Of a stretch of 64,000 bases of DNA, positions 46,390 through 54,937 are shown piece after piece. The position numbers were made by a program, and so were the translations under genes. The notes under the pieces are model-generated. The model was not told the DNA's origin and searched no databases. It worked only from the letters and a program-made list of their open reading frames with translations. Where the stretch lies: positions 217,729 to 281,728 of the forward strand of contig CAIMRY010000029.1 of the NCBI GenBank assembly GCA_903843965.1. The letters run 5' to 3'. The first letter of the stretch is position 1. Each line of letters opens with the position of its first letter. Source of the stretch: an uncultured delta proteobacterium (GTDB lineage: Bacteria > Desulfobacterota > Desulfovibrionia > Desulfovibrionales > Desulfovibrionaceae).

Positions 46390-46623
46390 CTAGCGGGCCT
46401 TGTTGACGAAGGCCAGGACATCATTCAGCGTCTTGAGCTTCAGCCCTTCCGCAACGCTGATCTTCACGCCGAAGGCGTTCTGCACGGCCACGGCCATGGC
46501 CGTCATGGCCAGGGAGTCCACGCCCTGGGCGGTCAGCGGCTTGGCCGGGTCGAGCTTGGCCAACACATCGGCGGGAACGGCGAACGCGAACGTCTTCTTG
46601 AGGTCTTCCAAGGTGGCGGACAT
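46390..46623 (-). CDS. Acyl carrier protein
   Basis: A 77-residue four-helix carrier with the phosphopantetheine attachment Ser37 in GVDSLAM. It stands alone from fatty acid genes, between an AMP-dependent ligase and a GNAT-like protein. It is therefore likely a dedicated carrier for this mini-cluster. Confidence 0.85.
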   Translation of the reverse strand: MSATLEDLKKTFAFAVPADVLAKLDPAKPLTAQGVDSLAMTAMAVAVQNAFGVKISVAEGLKLKTLNDVLAFVNKAR

Positions 46624-46671
46624 GAACTTCTCCTTGCGTCTCTGGTTTGCTCACAATCGAGGGAACACGCA

Positions 46672-48177
46672 TCAACCATTGGAGGCATCCTGCCGCAGGA
46701 CGAAGCGCTGGATCTTGCCGCTTGGGGTCATGGGCAGGGAGCCGTGAAAAACAAAATCCGTGGGCGCCATGTAGTCCGGCAGCAGCTCCAGCGCATGGCT
46801 GCGCAGGGCCTCCACCAGTTCTGGCCCGGCCTCGTGTCCAGGCTTCAGCACCACGTGCGCCCGGACCAGGGAGAACGCGCCCGCGTCGCCCCCGGTGACG
46901 GCGCACTGGGCCACAGCCGGGTGCGACAACAGCGCGTTCTCCACCCGCATGGGCGAAACCCACAGCCCCCCGGCCTTGAACATGTCGTCCATGCGGCCCA
47001 GGACGGTGAACAGGCCGTCGTGCTCCACGCCCATGTCGCCGGTGAGCAGCAGCCCGTCGGCGGTGAAGATGCTGCGCGTCCATTCCGGCTCGTTAAGGTA
47101 GCCGCGCGTCACCGTGTTCCCGCGCACGGCGATCTGCCCCGGCACGCCGGAGGGCACCGGGCAATGGTTCTCGTCCAGGATGAACGCGCCATAGGGCTCG
47201 ATCACCCGGCCCGCAACGCCCGGAACGATGAGCGGCGGGCGGCTGCCGATGACGAAAGTCATGGTCTCGGTGGAGCCGTAGCCCTGCCAGATCTCCAGGC
47301 CGGTCCTTGCGCGCCAGCCGAGGAAGACCGCCTCGGGCAGCGCCTCACCTGCGGAGAAGCACAGGCGCACCTGGCCAAGGCCGCTTAAGGCCTCTTCCCG
47401 GGCGTCCAGGCTCATAAGCAGCATGGTGTAGATGACCGGCACGGACATAAAGACCGTGACCTTCTCGGTGCGCAGCAGCCGCAGCGAGTTCTCCGGGGTG
47501 GGCTTGTCCGTGTCCAACACCACCGTGGCCCCCACCTGCAGAGGCATGATGAGCGAGCCGAACATGCCGTAGGCGTGGCCCATCTTGGCCGAGCACAACA
47601 GGATGTCGTCCTGGCGCACGCCGAAGAATTTGCCCATGTACGTGCCCACGGCGAAGAAGTCCTCCTGCCGGTGGATCACCACCTTGGGGTGGCCGGTGGT
47701 GCCGGAGGTGACGAAGAAGGTGCAGACGTCGTCCGCCTGGGCGGGGTGTACGGCGACTGCTGGCGCATCCCGCAGCAGCGGCTCCAGGCCCTGGTCGTCC
47801 AGGACCAGGGCGGGCGTCCCGGCTGCTGCCGCGGCGGCGAGCGCCTCGTGCCCGGGGGACGCGATGACCAGGGCGGGCTCGATGTCCGCAAGGCATTCGA
47901 CATAGTCCTGGCGGCGCAGACGGCTGTTCAGCGGGGCGGAGACGACGCCGCCCAGCATGCAGCCGAGGAAGCACGCCAGGAAGGAGAAGCTGTCCGGCAG
48001 GACGATGAACACCTTGCCGCCGGGCCCGATGCCCCGGCCGCGCAGCAGGCCGCCCAGGGCGAGGGACAGCCGAACGAGCTCGGCATAGGTCAGGCTTTTG
48101 CCCTGGCAGCGCGCGGCGATGCGCTCCGGCCAGAGCCGGGCCTTTTCCAACAGAAGGTGGGCTGCGAAATTCATCAT
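46672..48177 (-). CDS. AMP-forming acid ligase (benzoate-CoA ligase-like)
   Basis: The 501-residue adenylating enzyme has the P-loop TSGTTGHPK, the YGSTETM motif and LTGDMGVEHDGLFTVLGRMDDMFKAGG, ending with the catalytic lysine region MTPSGKIQRF. It is related to benzoate- and 4-hydroxybenzoate-CoA ligases. With the ACP gene 48 bp downstream it may load an aromatic or fatty acid onto that carrier instead of CoA. Substrate not evident. Confidence 0.82.
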   Translation of the reverse strand: MMNFAAHLLLEKARLWPERIAARCQGKSLTYAELVRLSLALGGLLRGRGIGPGGKVFIVLPDSFSFLACFLGCMLGGVVSAPLNSRLRRQDYVECLADIEPALVIASPGHEALAAAAAAGTPALVLDDQGLEPLLRDAPAVAVHPAQADDVCTFFVTSGTTGHPKVVIHRQEDFFAVGTYMGKFFGVRQDDILLCSAKMGHAYGMFGSLIMPLQVGATVVLDTDKPTPENSLRLLRTEKVTVFMSVPVIYTMLLMSLDAREEALSGLGQVRLCFSAGEALPEAVFLGWRARTGLEIWQGYGSTETMTFVIGSRPPLIVPGVAGRVIEPYGAFILDENHCPVPSGVPGQIAVRGNTVTRGYLNEPEWTRSIFTADGLLLTGDMGVEHDGLFTVLGRMDDMFKAGGLWVSPMRVENALLSHPAVAQCAVTGGDAGAFSLVRAHVVLKPGHEAGPELVEALRSHALELLPDYMAPTDFVFHGSLPMTPSGKIQRFVLRQDASNG

Positions 48178-48628
48178 GCAGGGCGATCCTCAGGCTAAGA
48201 TTGCTGGACGCCAGGGGAAAGGGCAGCTTCACTTTTGGCCCAAAGGGCTGGAAGAGTCAATGCGCCCGGCCAATTGATGCGTATTCCGCGCACAATGTGA
48301 CGGGCCGGGATTCCGCGCACGGGCCCACACGGGAATGACGCCACGCCAAGGTCGGCGCGTGGTGCGCGGCGGGCGCTGCGGCGAAAGACATGGCAGCGAC
48401 GGCAAGCAACAAGGCCCGGCGTGAACCAGGCGAAGCGCCGCCCCTCCAGCGGGATGACCTCGCCGGAAAACTCCGTGACGTGAACGGCCGTGACGTAAAG
48501 GAAATGCAGGCGCACCAGCCCCTGGCAAGGACAGCGGGCAAAGGAACAGTGCTGCCCCAGACGCCCGGAGCAACCAAAAACAGGAACCCCGTCGCCGGGG
48601 CGAGCGAGCGAGAAAGTTGAGGCTGGCC
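48178..48628. other. Intergenic region upstream of the acid ligase
   Basis: No intact gene. It contains the Nudix remnant listed separately; the part nearest the ligase (48178-48360) may hold its promoter but I see no convincing -35/-10. Confidence 0.45.
48417..48524 (-). pseudogene. Duplicated fragment of the adjacent Nudix gene
   Basis: This stretch repeats the part of the Nudix gene at about 48711-48812. In one frame it reads GLVRLHFLYVTAV then GEVIPLEGRRFAWFTPG, against GPVRLHFFHVTAF and GEVVPLEGQRFAWFAPG in the intact gene. There is no Nudix box and no start, and an extra segment sits in the middle. It is a degenerate partial copy about 290 bp from its source. Confidence 0.75.
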
Positions 48629-49084
48629 CTATTCCAGCGGCAGCGGCCAGCAGAGCGCAGGCACGATGTCCGCGTTGGCGGGCAGGAAGATGGAGACGTC
48701 GGCCCCGCCCGGCGCGAACCAGGCGAAGCGCTGGCCCTCCAGCGGGACGACCTCGCCGTCGAACGCCGTGACGTGGAAGAAATGCAGGCGCACCGGCCCC
48801 TGCGGGTAGACGAAGCGCTTCTCGCGCCAGAAGGTCAGCTGTGTCGAGGTGAAGGACAGCTCCTCCTGAAGTTCGCGGATGAGCGCACCCGCCAGGGTTT
48901 CGCCGGGCTCGACCTTGCCGCCGGGGAACTCCCACCAGCCCGCGTGGGCCTTGCCTTCCGGGCGCTCCACCGCGAGGAACCGGCCATCCTTCCAGACCAC
49001 GCCCGCCACGACCAGCAGATCGGGCGCGGCTTCTGACTCAACAGGGGGCGCAGCGCCAAGCGCAACGGGGGGCGCGTTACTCAC
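48629..49084 (-). CDS. Nudix hydrolase, MutT type
   Basis: About 151 residues with the Nudix box (GKVEPGETLAGALIRELQEEL), likely hydrolysing oxidised dGTP or a related nucleotide. The start is uncertain: GTG at 49084 has GGGGG 6 nt before it and overlaps the ABC-F stop, and TTG 49087 is an alternative. Low-complexity Ala/Pro residues precede the domain. A degenerate copy of its C-terminal part lies just downstream. Confidence 0.82.
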   Translation of the reverse strand: MSNAPPVALGAAPPVESEAAPDLLVVAGVVWKDGRFLAVERPEGKAHAGWWEFPGGKVEPGETLAGALIRELQEELSFTSTQLTFWREKRFVYPQGPVRLHFFHVTAFDGEVVPLEGQRFAWFAPGGADVSIFLPANADIVPALCWPLPLE

Positions 49085-51134
49085 CAAAGGCCCCCAGCTC
49101 GGCGTCCATCTGCGACTGGATGCCCGCCATGTCGGCCTCCAGCTTGGCCATGCGCTCCATGAGCTTTTCCGCCCAGTCGCTGACCTCGCGGTACTGGTTG
49201 TTCACGGCGATGGCCTCGCCGCCGCTCCCGTAGGTGGCCGGGTCGTTCATCTTCGCTTCCAGCTCGCCCTGCTCCAGCAGCACACGCGTAAGGTCCTGCT
49301 CGCACTTGGCATACTCCTCGCGCAGGGGTTTGAGCTTGCGCGAGAAGGCGTTGCGCAGCTCGGCCTGGCGGCGCTTGTCCTCCTTGGACAGGCGCTTGCC
49401 GCCCTGCCCCTCGTCAGAGTCCCCCCCAAAAACGGCGGCAACCGGGGCGCTGTCAGGCTTGCTCTCGGGCTTGCGGGCGTCGCGCCGGGACTCCAGCCGG
49501 GCTTCCGTCAGGGCCGTGCGGCGCTTGGCGTCGAACTCCTCAAAGCTCTCGTGGTGCTGGATGACGCCCTCCGGCCCCAGGGTCCAGATCTCCTCGGCCA
49601 CCTCGCCCATGAGGTAGCGGTCGTGGGCGACCATGAGAATGGTGCCCTCGTAGTCCTTGAGCGCGGCCACCAGCCCCTCGCGGCTCTCCAGGTCCAGGTG
49701 GTTGGTGGGCTCGTCCAAGATGAGCAGGTTGGCCCGGCCCAAAAACAGGCTGGCCAGCACCAGGCGCGATTTCTCACCGCCGGAGAGCGCGGCCACGGGC
49801 CGCTCGAAATAGCCCTCGCCCAGCAGGAACAGACCGAGCACGCCCATGAGCTGCTCTTCGGTGCACTTGGGGTCGCTCAGGCGGCGCATCTCGGCAATGA
49901 CCGTGCCCGTGGGCCGCAATATCTCGGTCTGGTGCTGGCTGAAGTAACCCAGCTGGGTGCTGTTGCCGAGCTTGGCGTAGCCGTGGCTGGCGGCCAGCTC
50001 CCCGGTGAGCACCTTGAGCAGGGTGGACTTGCCCGCGCCGTTGGGCGCCACCAGCGCGATCTTGCGGCCCCGGAAGACCTGGAAGCTCAAGCGCGGCCAG
50101 ATTCGCTTGCCCGGACGCTCAGCATAGGCGAACTCCAGGTCCACCACGTTGACCGGAACCTTGTCGCCGCGCGTGGGCTCGGGCAGGCGGAACGACAGCC
50201 TGTGGCCGGGCCGGGCGGCCAGCTGGTCGCCCTTGATGCGCGAGAGCTCATCCTGCATCTTCTCCACGCGCTTGATCTTGCTCTGGGCCTGGGCCGCCTT
50301 GCGCGCCTTGACCCGGAAGCGGCGGATGAACTCCTGTTCGTGCTCGATGCGCGTGGACAGGTTGGCGGCCTCGCGCTGGCGCTGCTCCGCGTTCTCGGCC
50401 AGCCAGGCCAGAAATTCGCTGAAGGACCCTGCGCGCAGCACGGGCTTGGCGCTGCCCAGCACCAGCACGTGCGTGCCCACGCGCTCCAGGAAGATGCGGT
50501 CGTGGGCCACGTAGATCAGCGTGCCCTTGAAGTTCAGGAGGTAGTCCTCCAGCCACTCCACGGCCTCCAGGTCAAGGTGGTTGGTGGGCTCGTCAAGCAG
50601 CAGGATGTCCGCGCCCTGGAGCAGCACGCGGGACAGCTTGGCGCGCTCGCGCCAGCCGCCGGAAAGGTGCTCCAGACGGCGCGAGAGGTCGTCGTCGGAA
50701 AAGCCCAGGCCCGAGAGGATGGCCCTGGCCTTGTGCTCCGGGTGGTAGCCGAACTGCTGCTCCAGCCGGGCCTGGCGCTCGCCCAGTTTGCGCAGGCGCG
50801 CCTCGTCCTTGGCGGCCACGGCGTGCTCCCACTCGCGCCAGAAGTCGCCCCAGTTGGGCAGGGCCGCCAGCACCCAGCCCAGGAGCGGCTCGGCCAGGTC
50901 GGCGGCGGAGAGTTCCTGGGCCACGTAGCCGATGCGCGCGCCCTTGGTCAGCACCACGCTGCCCTTGTCGGGCTCGGCGCGGCCCGCCAGGATCTTGAGC
51001 AGGGTGGACTTGCCCGAGCCGTTGGGCCCGGCCACGGCCAGGCGCATGCCCGCAAGGGCCTCAAAGGACAGGGCGCTGAAGAGTTCTTCGCCCCCGTAGG
51101 ATTTCTCGATGTTCTGGACGGTGATCTTGGACAA
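49077..51134 (-). CDS. ABC-F family ATPase
   Basis: The 685-residue protein has two nucleotide-binding domains (GPNGSGKST and APNGAGKST; LSGGWRERAK and LSGGEKSR; LLDEPTNHLDLE and ILDEPTNHLDLE), with no membrane part. ABC-F proteins act on ribosomes. The linker between domains and a charged coiled-coil C-terminal region resemble Uup/YheS-type members. TTG at 51134 behind GGAGG is taken as start because the homology begins there (SKITVQNIEKSYGG). Confidence 0.85.
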   Translation of the reverse strand: MSKITVQNIEKSYGGEELFSALSFEALAGMRLAVAGPNGSGKSTLLKILAGRAEPDKGSVVLTKGARIGYVAQELSAADLAEPLLGWVLAALPNWGDFWREWEHAVAAKDEARLRKLGERQARLEQQFGYHPEHKARAILSGLGFSDDDLSRRLEHLSGGWRERAKLSRVLLQGADILLLDEPTNHLDLEAVEWLEDYLLNFKGTLIYVAHDRIFLERVGTHVLVLGSAKPVLRAGSFSEFLAWLAENAEQRQREAANLSTRIEHEQEFIRRFRVKARKAAQAQSKIKRVEKMQDELSRIKGDQLAARPGHRLSFRLPEPTRGDKVPVNVVDLEFAYAERPGKRIWPRLSFQVFRGRKIALVAPNGAGKSTLLKVLTGELAASHGYAKLGNSTQLGYFSQHQTEILRPTGTVIAEMRRLSDPKCTEEQLMGVLGLFLLGEGYFERPVAALSGGEKSRLVLASLFLGRANLLILDEPTNHLDLESREGLVAALKDYEGTILMVAHDRYLMGEVAEEIWTLGPEGVIQHHESFEEFDAKRRTALTEARLESRRDARKPESKPDSAPVAAVFGGDSDEGQGGKRLSKEDKRRQAELRNAFSRKLKPLREEYAKCEQDLTRVLLEQGELEAKMNDPATYGSGGEAIAVNNQYREVSDWAEKLMERMAKLEADMAGIQSQMDAELGAFGE

Positions 51135-51434
51135 AGCGTTGGGCCTCCGGTTGCACACCCATTGAAGCGGGCGGCGTGGTGCAGATATATCGGCACCGGC
51201 GCTTTTGGCAAGAGATCGGATTGGCCAGCGCCGGGGCTGGCCATCACGGGTCTGAGCTTCGCGTCCCTGGTCAGCGCGGGCCTGACCATCGCAGACTTGG
51301 CGCGCCCTCCCTGCCTGCCAATCCCCCCAGCCTGGCGATCCTGCCTGCTTGGCGATCCTGCCTGCTTGGCAATCTGGCCTGCTTGGCAATCTGGCCTGCT
51401 TGGCAATCTGGCCTGCTGGGGCTATGCTTCCCCC
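51135..51434. other. Divergent intergenic region with tandem repeats
   Basis: 300 bp between the ABC-F and GIY-YIG genes. No gene supported; the right third is the 17-bp repeat array. Confidence 0.5.
51329..51417. repeat. 17-bp tandem repeat array
   Basis: About five units of CTGCTTGGCAATCTGGC or CTGCTTGGCGATCCTGC; the last three full copies are identical. It ends 17 bp before the GIY-YIG start, so copy number could alter that gene's leader. Confidence 0.85.
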
Positions 51435-51710
51435 ATGTCCGAATGGTCCGTCTACCTCCTCGCCTGCGCCGACGGCACGCTGTACTGCGGCGTGACCACG
51501 GACCTGGCCCGCCGTCTGGCCGGGCACAACGCCGGCACGGCGTCGAAGTACACCCGCGCGCGCCTGCCCGTGGCGCTGCTGGCCCAGGCCCCCAGCGCGG
51601 ACAAGGGCGCGGCCCTGCGCCTGGAGATCGCGGTCAAAAAGCGACCGCGTGCGGCCAAGCTGGCCTTCCTGCTGGGCCAGCCCGGCGCGAGCCCTGCGGG
51701 GGCGGCATGA
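51435..51710 (+). CDS. GIY-YIG domain nuclease-like protein
   Basis: The 91-residue single-domain protein has SVYLLACADGTLYCGVT (the GIY-YIG core, here VYL and LYCG) and HNAGTASKYTRARLPV, as in the UPF0213/YhbQ family. The role is probably DNA repair or processing. Its stop overlaps a following ATG (ATGA at 51707-51710). Confidence 0.8.
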   Translation: MSEWSVYLLACADGTLYCGVTTDLARRLAGHNAGTASKYTRARLPVALLAQAPSADKGAALRLEIAVKKRPRAAKLAFLLGQPGASPAGAA

Positions 51711-51772
51711 ACGCCGCCATACTCTCGTTGCTGCCCGGCCAGCCCGGCGCACACCCGGCGGGGGCCGCATGA
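51707..51772 (+). CDS. 21-residue ORF repeating the end of the GIY-YIG gene
   Basis: Starts at an ATGA overlap with the gene before and ends in an ATGA overlap with the gene after. Its tail PGQPGAHPAGAA mirrors the GIY-YIG tail LGQPGASPAGAA, so it looks like a small tandem duplication of the gene junction. Whether the peptide matters is unknown. Confidence 0.4.
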   Translation: MNAAILSLLPGQPGAHPAGAA

Positions 51773-52770
51773 ACAGTTGCGCCGCAATGGACAGGAGCGC
51801 CTACGACTCCGGCGACATGCACGACTGCGACTCCAGCGGCATGAGCGCATGCACGCTTTGCCCGCGCGCCTGCGGCGTGGACCGCATGCATACCACCGGC
51901 CTGTGCGGCATGGGCGCTGCCTTGCGCGTGGCCCTGGCCCAGCTGCATCACGGCGAGGAGCCGTGCTTGAGCGGCAGCACATCCCTTGAAACGGGCGAGG
52001 CCGGAGGCAGCGGGACCATTTTCTTTTCCGGCTGCTCGCTGCGCTGCGTGTACTGCCAGAACCACGACATCAGCATGGGCGGGCCGGAGGGCGGGCCGGA
52101 AGGCGTCGGCCTGGGACACGAGCTGTCCGTGGACGGCCTCACGGCCCTGATGCTGGAGCTTGAGCTGGCGGGCGCGCACAACGTGAACCTGGTCACCCCC
52201 ACGCACTTCACCCCGCTGGCGCGCCAGGCCATCATCCAGGCCAGGGCCAACGGGCTGACCGTGCCCGTGGTCTGGAACTCCAGCGCCTACGAAACGGTCG
52301 ACACCCTGCGCACGCTCGACGGCCTGGTGGACATCTACCTGCCGGACCTGCGCTACATGGACGCCACTTCCGCCGCCCGCTACTCCGCCGCGCCGGACTA
52401 CCCCGAAATCGCCTGCGCGGCCATCGCCGAGATGCACCGCCAAGTGGGCCAGTTGGTGGTGGTGAATGGAATCGCCCGGCGCGGGCTCATCATCCGCCTC
52501 TTGGTGCTGCCGGGCAACGCGGGCCGCACCGACCTGGCGCTGGACTGGATCGCCGAAAACCTGGGCACAAACACGGCCATCAGCCTCATGGGCCAGTACT
52601 ACCCGGCGCACCGCGCGAGCGAATTTCCGGAGATCAACCGCTGCCTCAGGCCCATCGAATACACCGTTGTGCGCCGCCACATGGAGCGCCTGGGCTTTGA
52701 GAACGGCTTTGTGCAGCAGGTGGGCGGCAGCGCCAGCGGCACCCCGGACTTCCGCCAGGGCCAAGGCTGA
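51769..52770 (+). CDS. Radical-SAM protein, PflA-like
   Basis: A 333-residue radical-SAM enzyme with the cluster motif CSLRCVYCQN in the central part and an N-terminal cysteine-containing segment (CTLCPRACGVDR, LCGMG), as in the PflX/YjjW-like group of pyruvate formate-lyase activase homologues. Substrate not known; no glycyl-radical enzyme adjoins it. Start chosen at the ATGA overlap, 51769. Confidence 0.8.
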   Translation: MNSCAAMDRSAYDSGDMHDCDSSGMSACTLCPRACGVDRMHTTGLCGMGAALRVALAQLHHGEEPCLSGSTSLETGEAGGSGTIFFSGCSLRCVYCQNHDISMGGPEGGPEGVGLGHELSVDGLTALMLELELAGAHNVNLVTPTHFTPLARQAIIQARANGLTVPVVWNSSAYETVDTLRTLDGLVDIYLPDLRYMDATSAARYSAAPDYPEIACAAIAEMHRQVGQLVVVNGIARRGLIIRLLVLPGNAGRTDLALDWIAENLGTNTAISLMGQYYPAHRASEFPEINRCLRPIEYTVVRRHMERLGFENGFVQQVGGSASGTPDFRQGQG

Positions 52771-52919
52771 GGCCAGCCGGTTGGCGGCGGAGGCACAACC
52801 GGCCTATTTCAGGACAACAGGCAACCACAGGATGACCGCAAACCGCAGGATCACGCCGGGTCTCGCCGGGTCTCGCCAGGCCGCAGGCACTCCGGCAAGC
52901 CTGTGCGACAAGGAGCGAC

Positions 52920-53987
52920 ATGCCGACCTCTGAACAGGACTTCCTCGCGGCCATCGACCGCCACTTCCCCGCCCAGCCGCCCTGTGCCGGGGGCGTGCTC
53001 CTGGGCCGGGGCGATGACTGCGCCGTGCTCGACGTTGCGGGCCCGCTGTGCGTGAGCACGGACCTGTTCGTGGAGGGCGCGCACTTCCGGCGCTCGTACT
53101 TCTCCCCGGCGGACATCGGGCACAAAGCGCTGGCGGCCGCGGCCAGCGACCTGGCGGCCATGGGCGCGGCCCCTGTGGCCTGCACGCTGTCGCTGGTGCT
53201 GCCCCCGGATGGACCGGACGGCGGGCCGGGCGGCGTCGACGACGCCTTTCTCGACGAGCTGCTGGCGGGCATGGCCGCGCTGTCCGCGCGCCTGGGCCTG
53301 CCGCTGGTCGGCGGCGACCTGAGCCGGGGCCCGGCGCTGATCCTGGACCTGGCCGTGTTCGGGCGGCCCGGCCCGGCCGGGCGGCTACTGCGGCGCGGCG
53401 GCCTGCGCCCGGGCGACCAGCTGGTGCTCATCGGCGAGGCCGGGCTGGCCAGGGCCGGGCTGCTGGCGCTGGAGGCCTCTGGCCGGGCGTCCATCCACCG
53501 CTGGCCCGTTGCCACGCGCGCGCACCTGCGGCCCGAGCCGCGCCTGGCCGAGGGTCAGCTGCTGGCGGGCCTGCCGGGCGTGCGCGCGCTCATGGACGTG
53601 TCCGACGGCCTGGCCCGCGACATCCCGCGCTTGCTGGGCTTGCTGGGCTTGCCGGGCCTGCCGGGCCTGGGCCCGGTCGCCAACGCAAATCTGGGGGCGG
53701 ACCTGACCATCGACGAAAGCCTGCTGCACCCGGAGGCGCTGGCGTTCTTCCGCTCACAGGCCGGGACCCACGACAGATCGCCAGGGCAAACGCCCGTGGA
53801 GGCCTTTGTGCTCGGCGGTGAGGACTACGCGCTGCTGGCGGGCGTCGACCCTTCGGACCCTTCGGGTCTTTCAGGGGTGTTGGCGGCCCTGCCGACAGCC
53901 CGGCACATCGGCACGGTAACGGTCACGCCGGGCCTACGCGTGAACGGCGAGCCCTTCACTCAGCCCGGTTTTGACCACTTCGGCTGA
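52920..53987 (+). CDS. thiL: Thiamine-monophosphate kinase
   Basis: The 355-residue enzyme phosphorylates thiamine phosphate to the diphosphate. GRGDDCAVL, STDLFVEGAHF, ASDLAAMGA and the later DVSDGLARD and GEDYALLAG are the ThiL/PurM-family motifs. A Leu/Gly/Pro run (about 240-252) comes from four 9-bp repeats near 53636-53671 and is likely a surface loop. AAGGAG precedes the start. Confidence 0.9.
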   Translation: MPTSEQDFLAAIDRHFPAQPPCAGGVLLGRGDDCAVLDVAGPLCVSTDLFVEGAHFRRSYFSPADIGHKALAAAASDLAAMGAAPVACTLSLVLPPDGPDGGPGGVDDAFLDELLAGMAALSARLGLPLVGGDLSRGPALILDLAVFGRPGPAGRLLRRGGLRPGDQLVLIGEAGLARAGLLALEASGRASIHRWPVATRAHLRPEPRLAEGQLLAGLPGVRALMDVSDGLARDIPRLLGLLGLPGLPGLGPVANANLGADLTIDESLLHPEALAFFRSQAGTHDRSPGQTPVEAFVLGGEDYALLAGVDPSDPSGLSGVLAALPTARHIGTVTVTPGLRVNGEPFTQPGFDHFG

Positions 53988-54017
53988 GACAATCGCTTCC
54001 ACAGGAGGTCCACCCGG

Positions 54018-54437
54018 ATGACCGGCACAACACCCGCCCCCCCCATCACGGCCAGCCTGACCATACTCGGCTTTGTGCGCTCCAGCCTCACGGACCGGCG
54101 CACCGCGCCGAAATCCGGCAACGAGGGCGCACCCGAGGCCTGGCTGGAGCTGGACCCGGCCTATGCCCCGGCGCTGCTCGGCCTGGAGGTCGGCAGCCGC
54201 GTCCTCATCGTCACCTGGCTGCACCAGGGCGACCGCACGACCCTGCAATGCCACCCGCGCGCCGACAAGAATCGGCCCCTGCGCGGGGTCTTCGCCACGC
54301 GCTCGCCGGACAGGCCCAACCCGCTGGGCCTGCACGAGGTCACCATCTTGGAGATTGCTGCGCCCGCGCGGCTGCGGGTGTTCCCGCTGGAGGCCATCGA
54401 CGGCACGCCGGTGGTGGACGTGAAGAGCCTGGGCTGA
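54018..54437 (+). CDS. trmO: tRNA N6-methyltransferase TrmO (TsaA family)
   Basis: A 139-residue single-domain protein with GFVRSSL, VLIVTWLHQ and the signature GVFATRSPDRPNPLGLHEV of the TsaA/TrmO beta-barrel, which methylates t6A37 in certain tRNAs. It lacks the C-terminal extension of the longer E. coli protein. It follows thiL by 30 bp. Confidence 0.82.
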   Translation: MTGTTPAPPITASLTILGFVRSSLTDRRTAPKSGNEGAPEAWLELDPAYAPALLGLEVGSRVLIVTWLHQGDRTTLQCHPRADKNRPLRGVFATRSPDRPNPLGLHEVTILEIAAPARLRVFPLEAIDGTPVVDVKSLG

Positions 54438-54458
54438 GGGGCGGGGCCGGGCGCGCCC

Positions 54459-54752
54459 CTAGGCCTGGCCCTTGATCACCAGATTGCATTTGTTCAGCTC
54501 GGCCAGGGCCTTGGCGCGCAGCTCCGTGACCTCGTCGAGCTTGTCCTGTAGCTTGGCCACAGTGCGCCGGGCGGCATCCTGGAACTTGGCGTGGCGGGGG
54601 TCCTTGCTGGTCTTGAAGGCGGGCTTGGCTTTCTCGTCGGCGATCTCTTTGGTCAGGTGCTTGATCTTCTTCTCAAAGTCCTGGATGCGCGCGCCGAGCA
54701 CCTTGCGCCGCAGCTTCAGCGCCTCGGTATTGTCTGTCTTGGTCATGGCCAT
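54459..54752 (-). CDS. Small coiled-coil protein
   Basis: A 97-residue charged protein predicted to be mostly helical coiled coil (LRRKVLGARIQDFEKKIKHLTKEI, VAKLQDKLDEVTELRAKALAELNK). No signal or membrane segment. No family recognised. It converges on trmO with 21 bp between the stops. Confidence 0.6.
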   Translation of the reverse strand: MAMTKTDNTEALKLRRKVLGARIQDFEKKIKHLTKEIADEKAKPAFKTSKDPRHAKFQDAARRTVAKLQDKLDEVTELRAKALAELNKCNLVIKGQA

Positions 54753-54832
54753 GCGGGCACCTTGGAATTATTCGTGAGGAGAGTGGATGGGGATGGCGAC
54801 ACATCGCGCCAATATATCGTTGCGACACATCC

Positions 54833-54858
54833 CCCGTGGGCAGGGGTTTGTCAACTGC
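54833..54858. repeat. Dispersed repeat, copy 1
   Basis: CCCGTGGGCAGGGGTTTGTC and the following CAAC match 58158-58181 with one difference over about 24 bp. Both copies are intergenic, 3.3 kb apart, in the same orientation. Confidence 0.55.
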
Positions 54859-54937
54859 GGGCGCACAGACGCGCTCGCTTCGGCGCGGCAAGCTGCCGAC
54901 GCGGCATGCGGGGGCCTTTGTGCGACTGAGGGCTTGG

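Noticed and set aside
51329..51417. CRISPR array
   Set aside because: Units are contiguous 17-bp repeats without unique spacers, and there are no cas genes.
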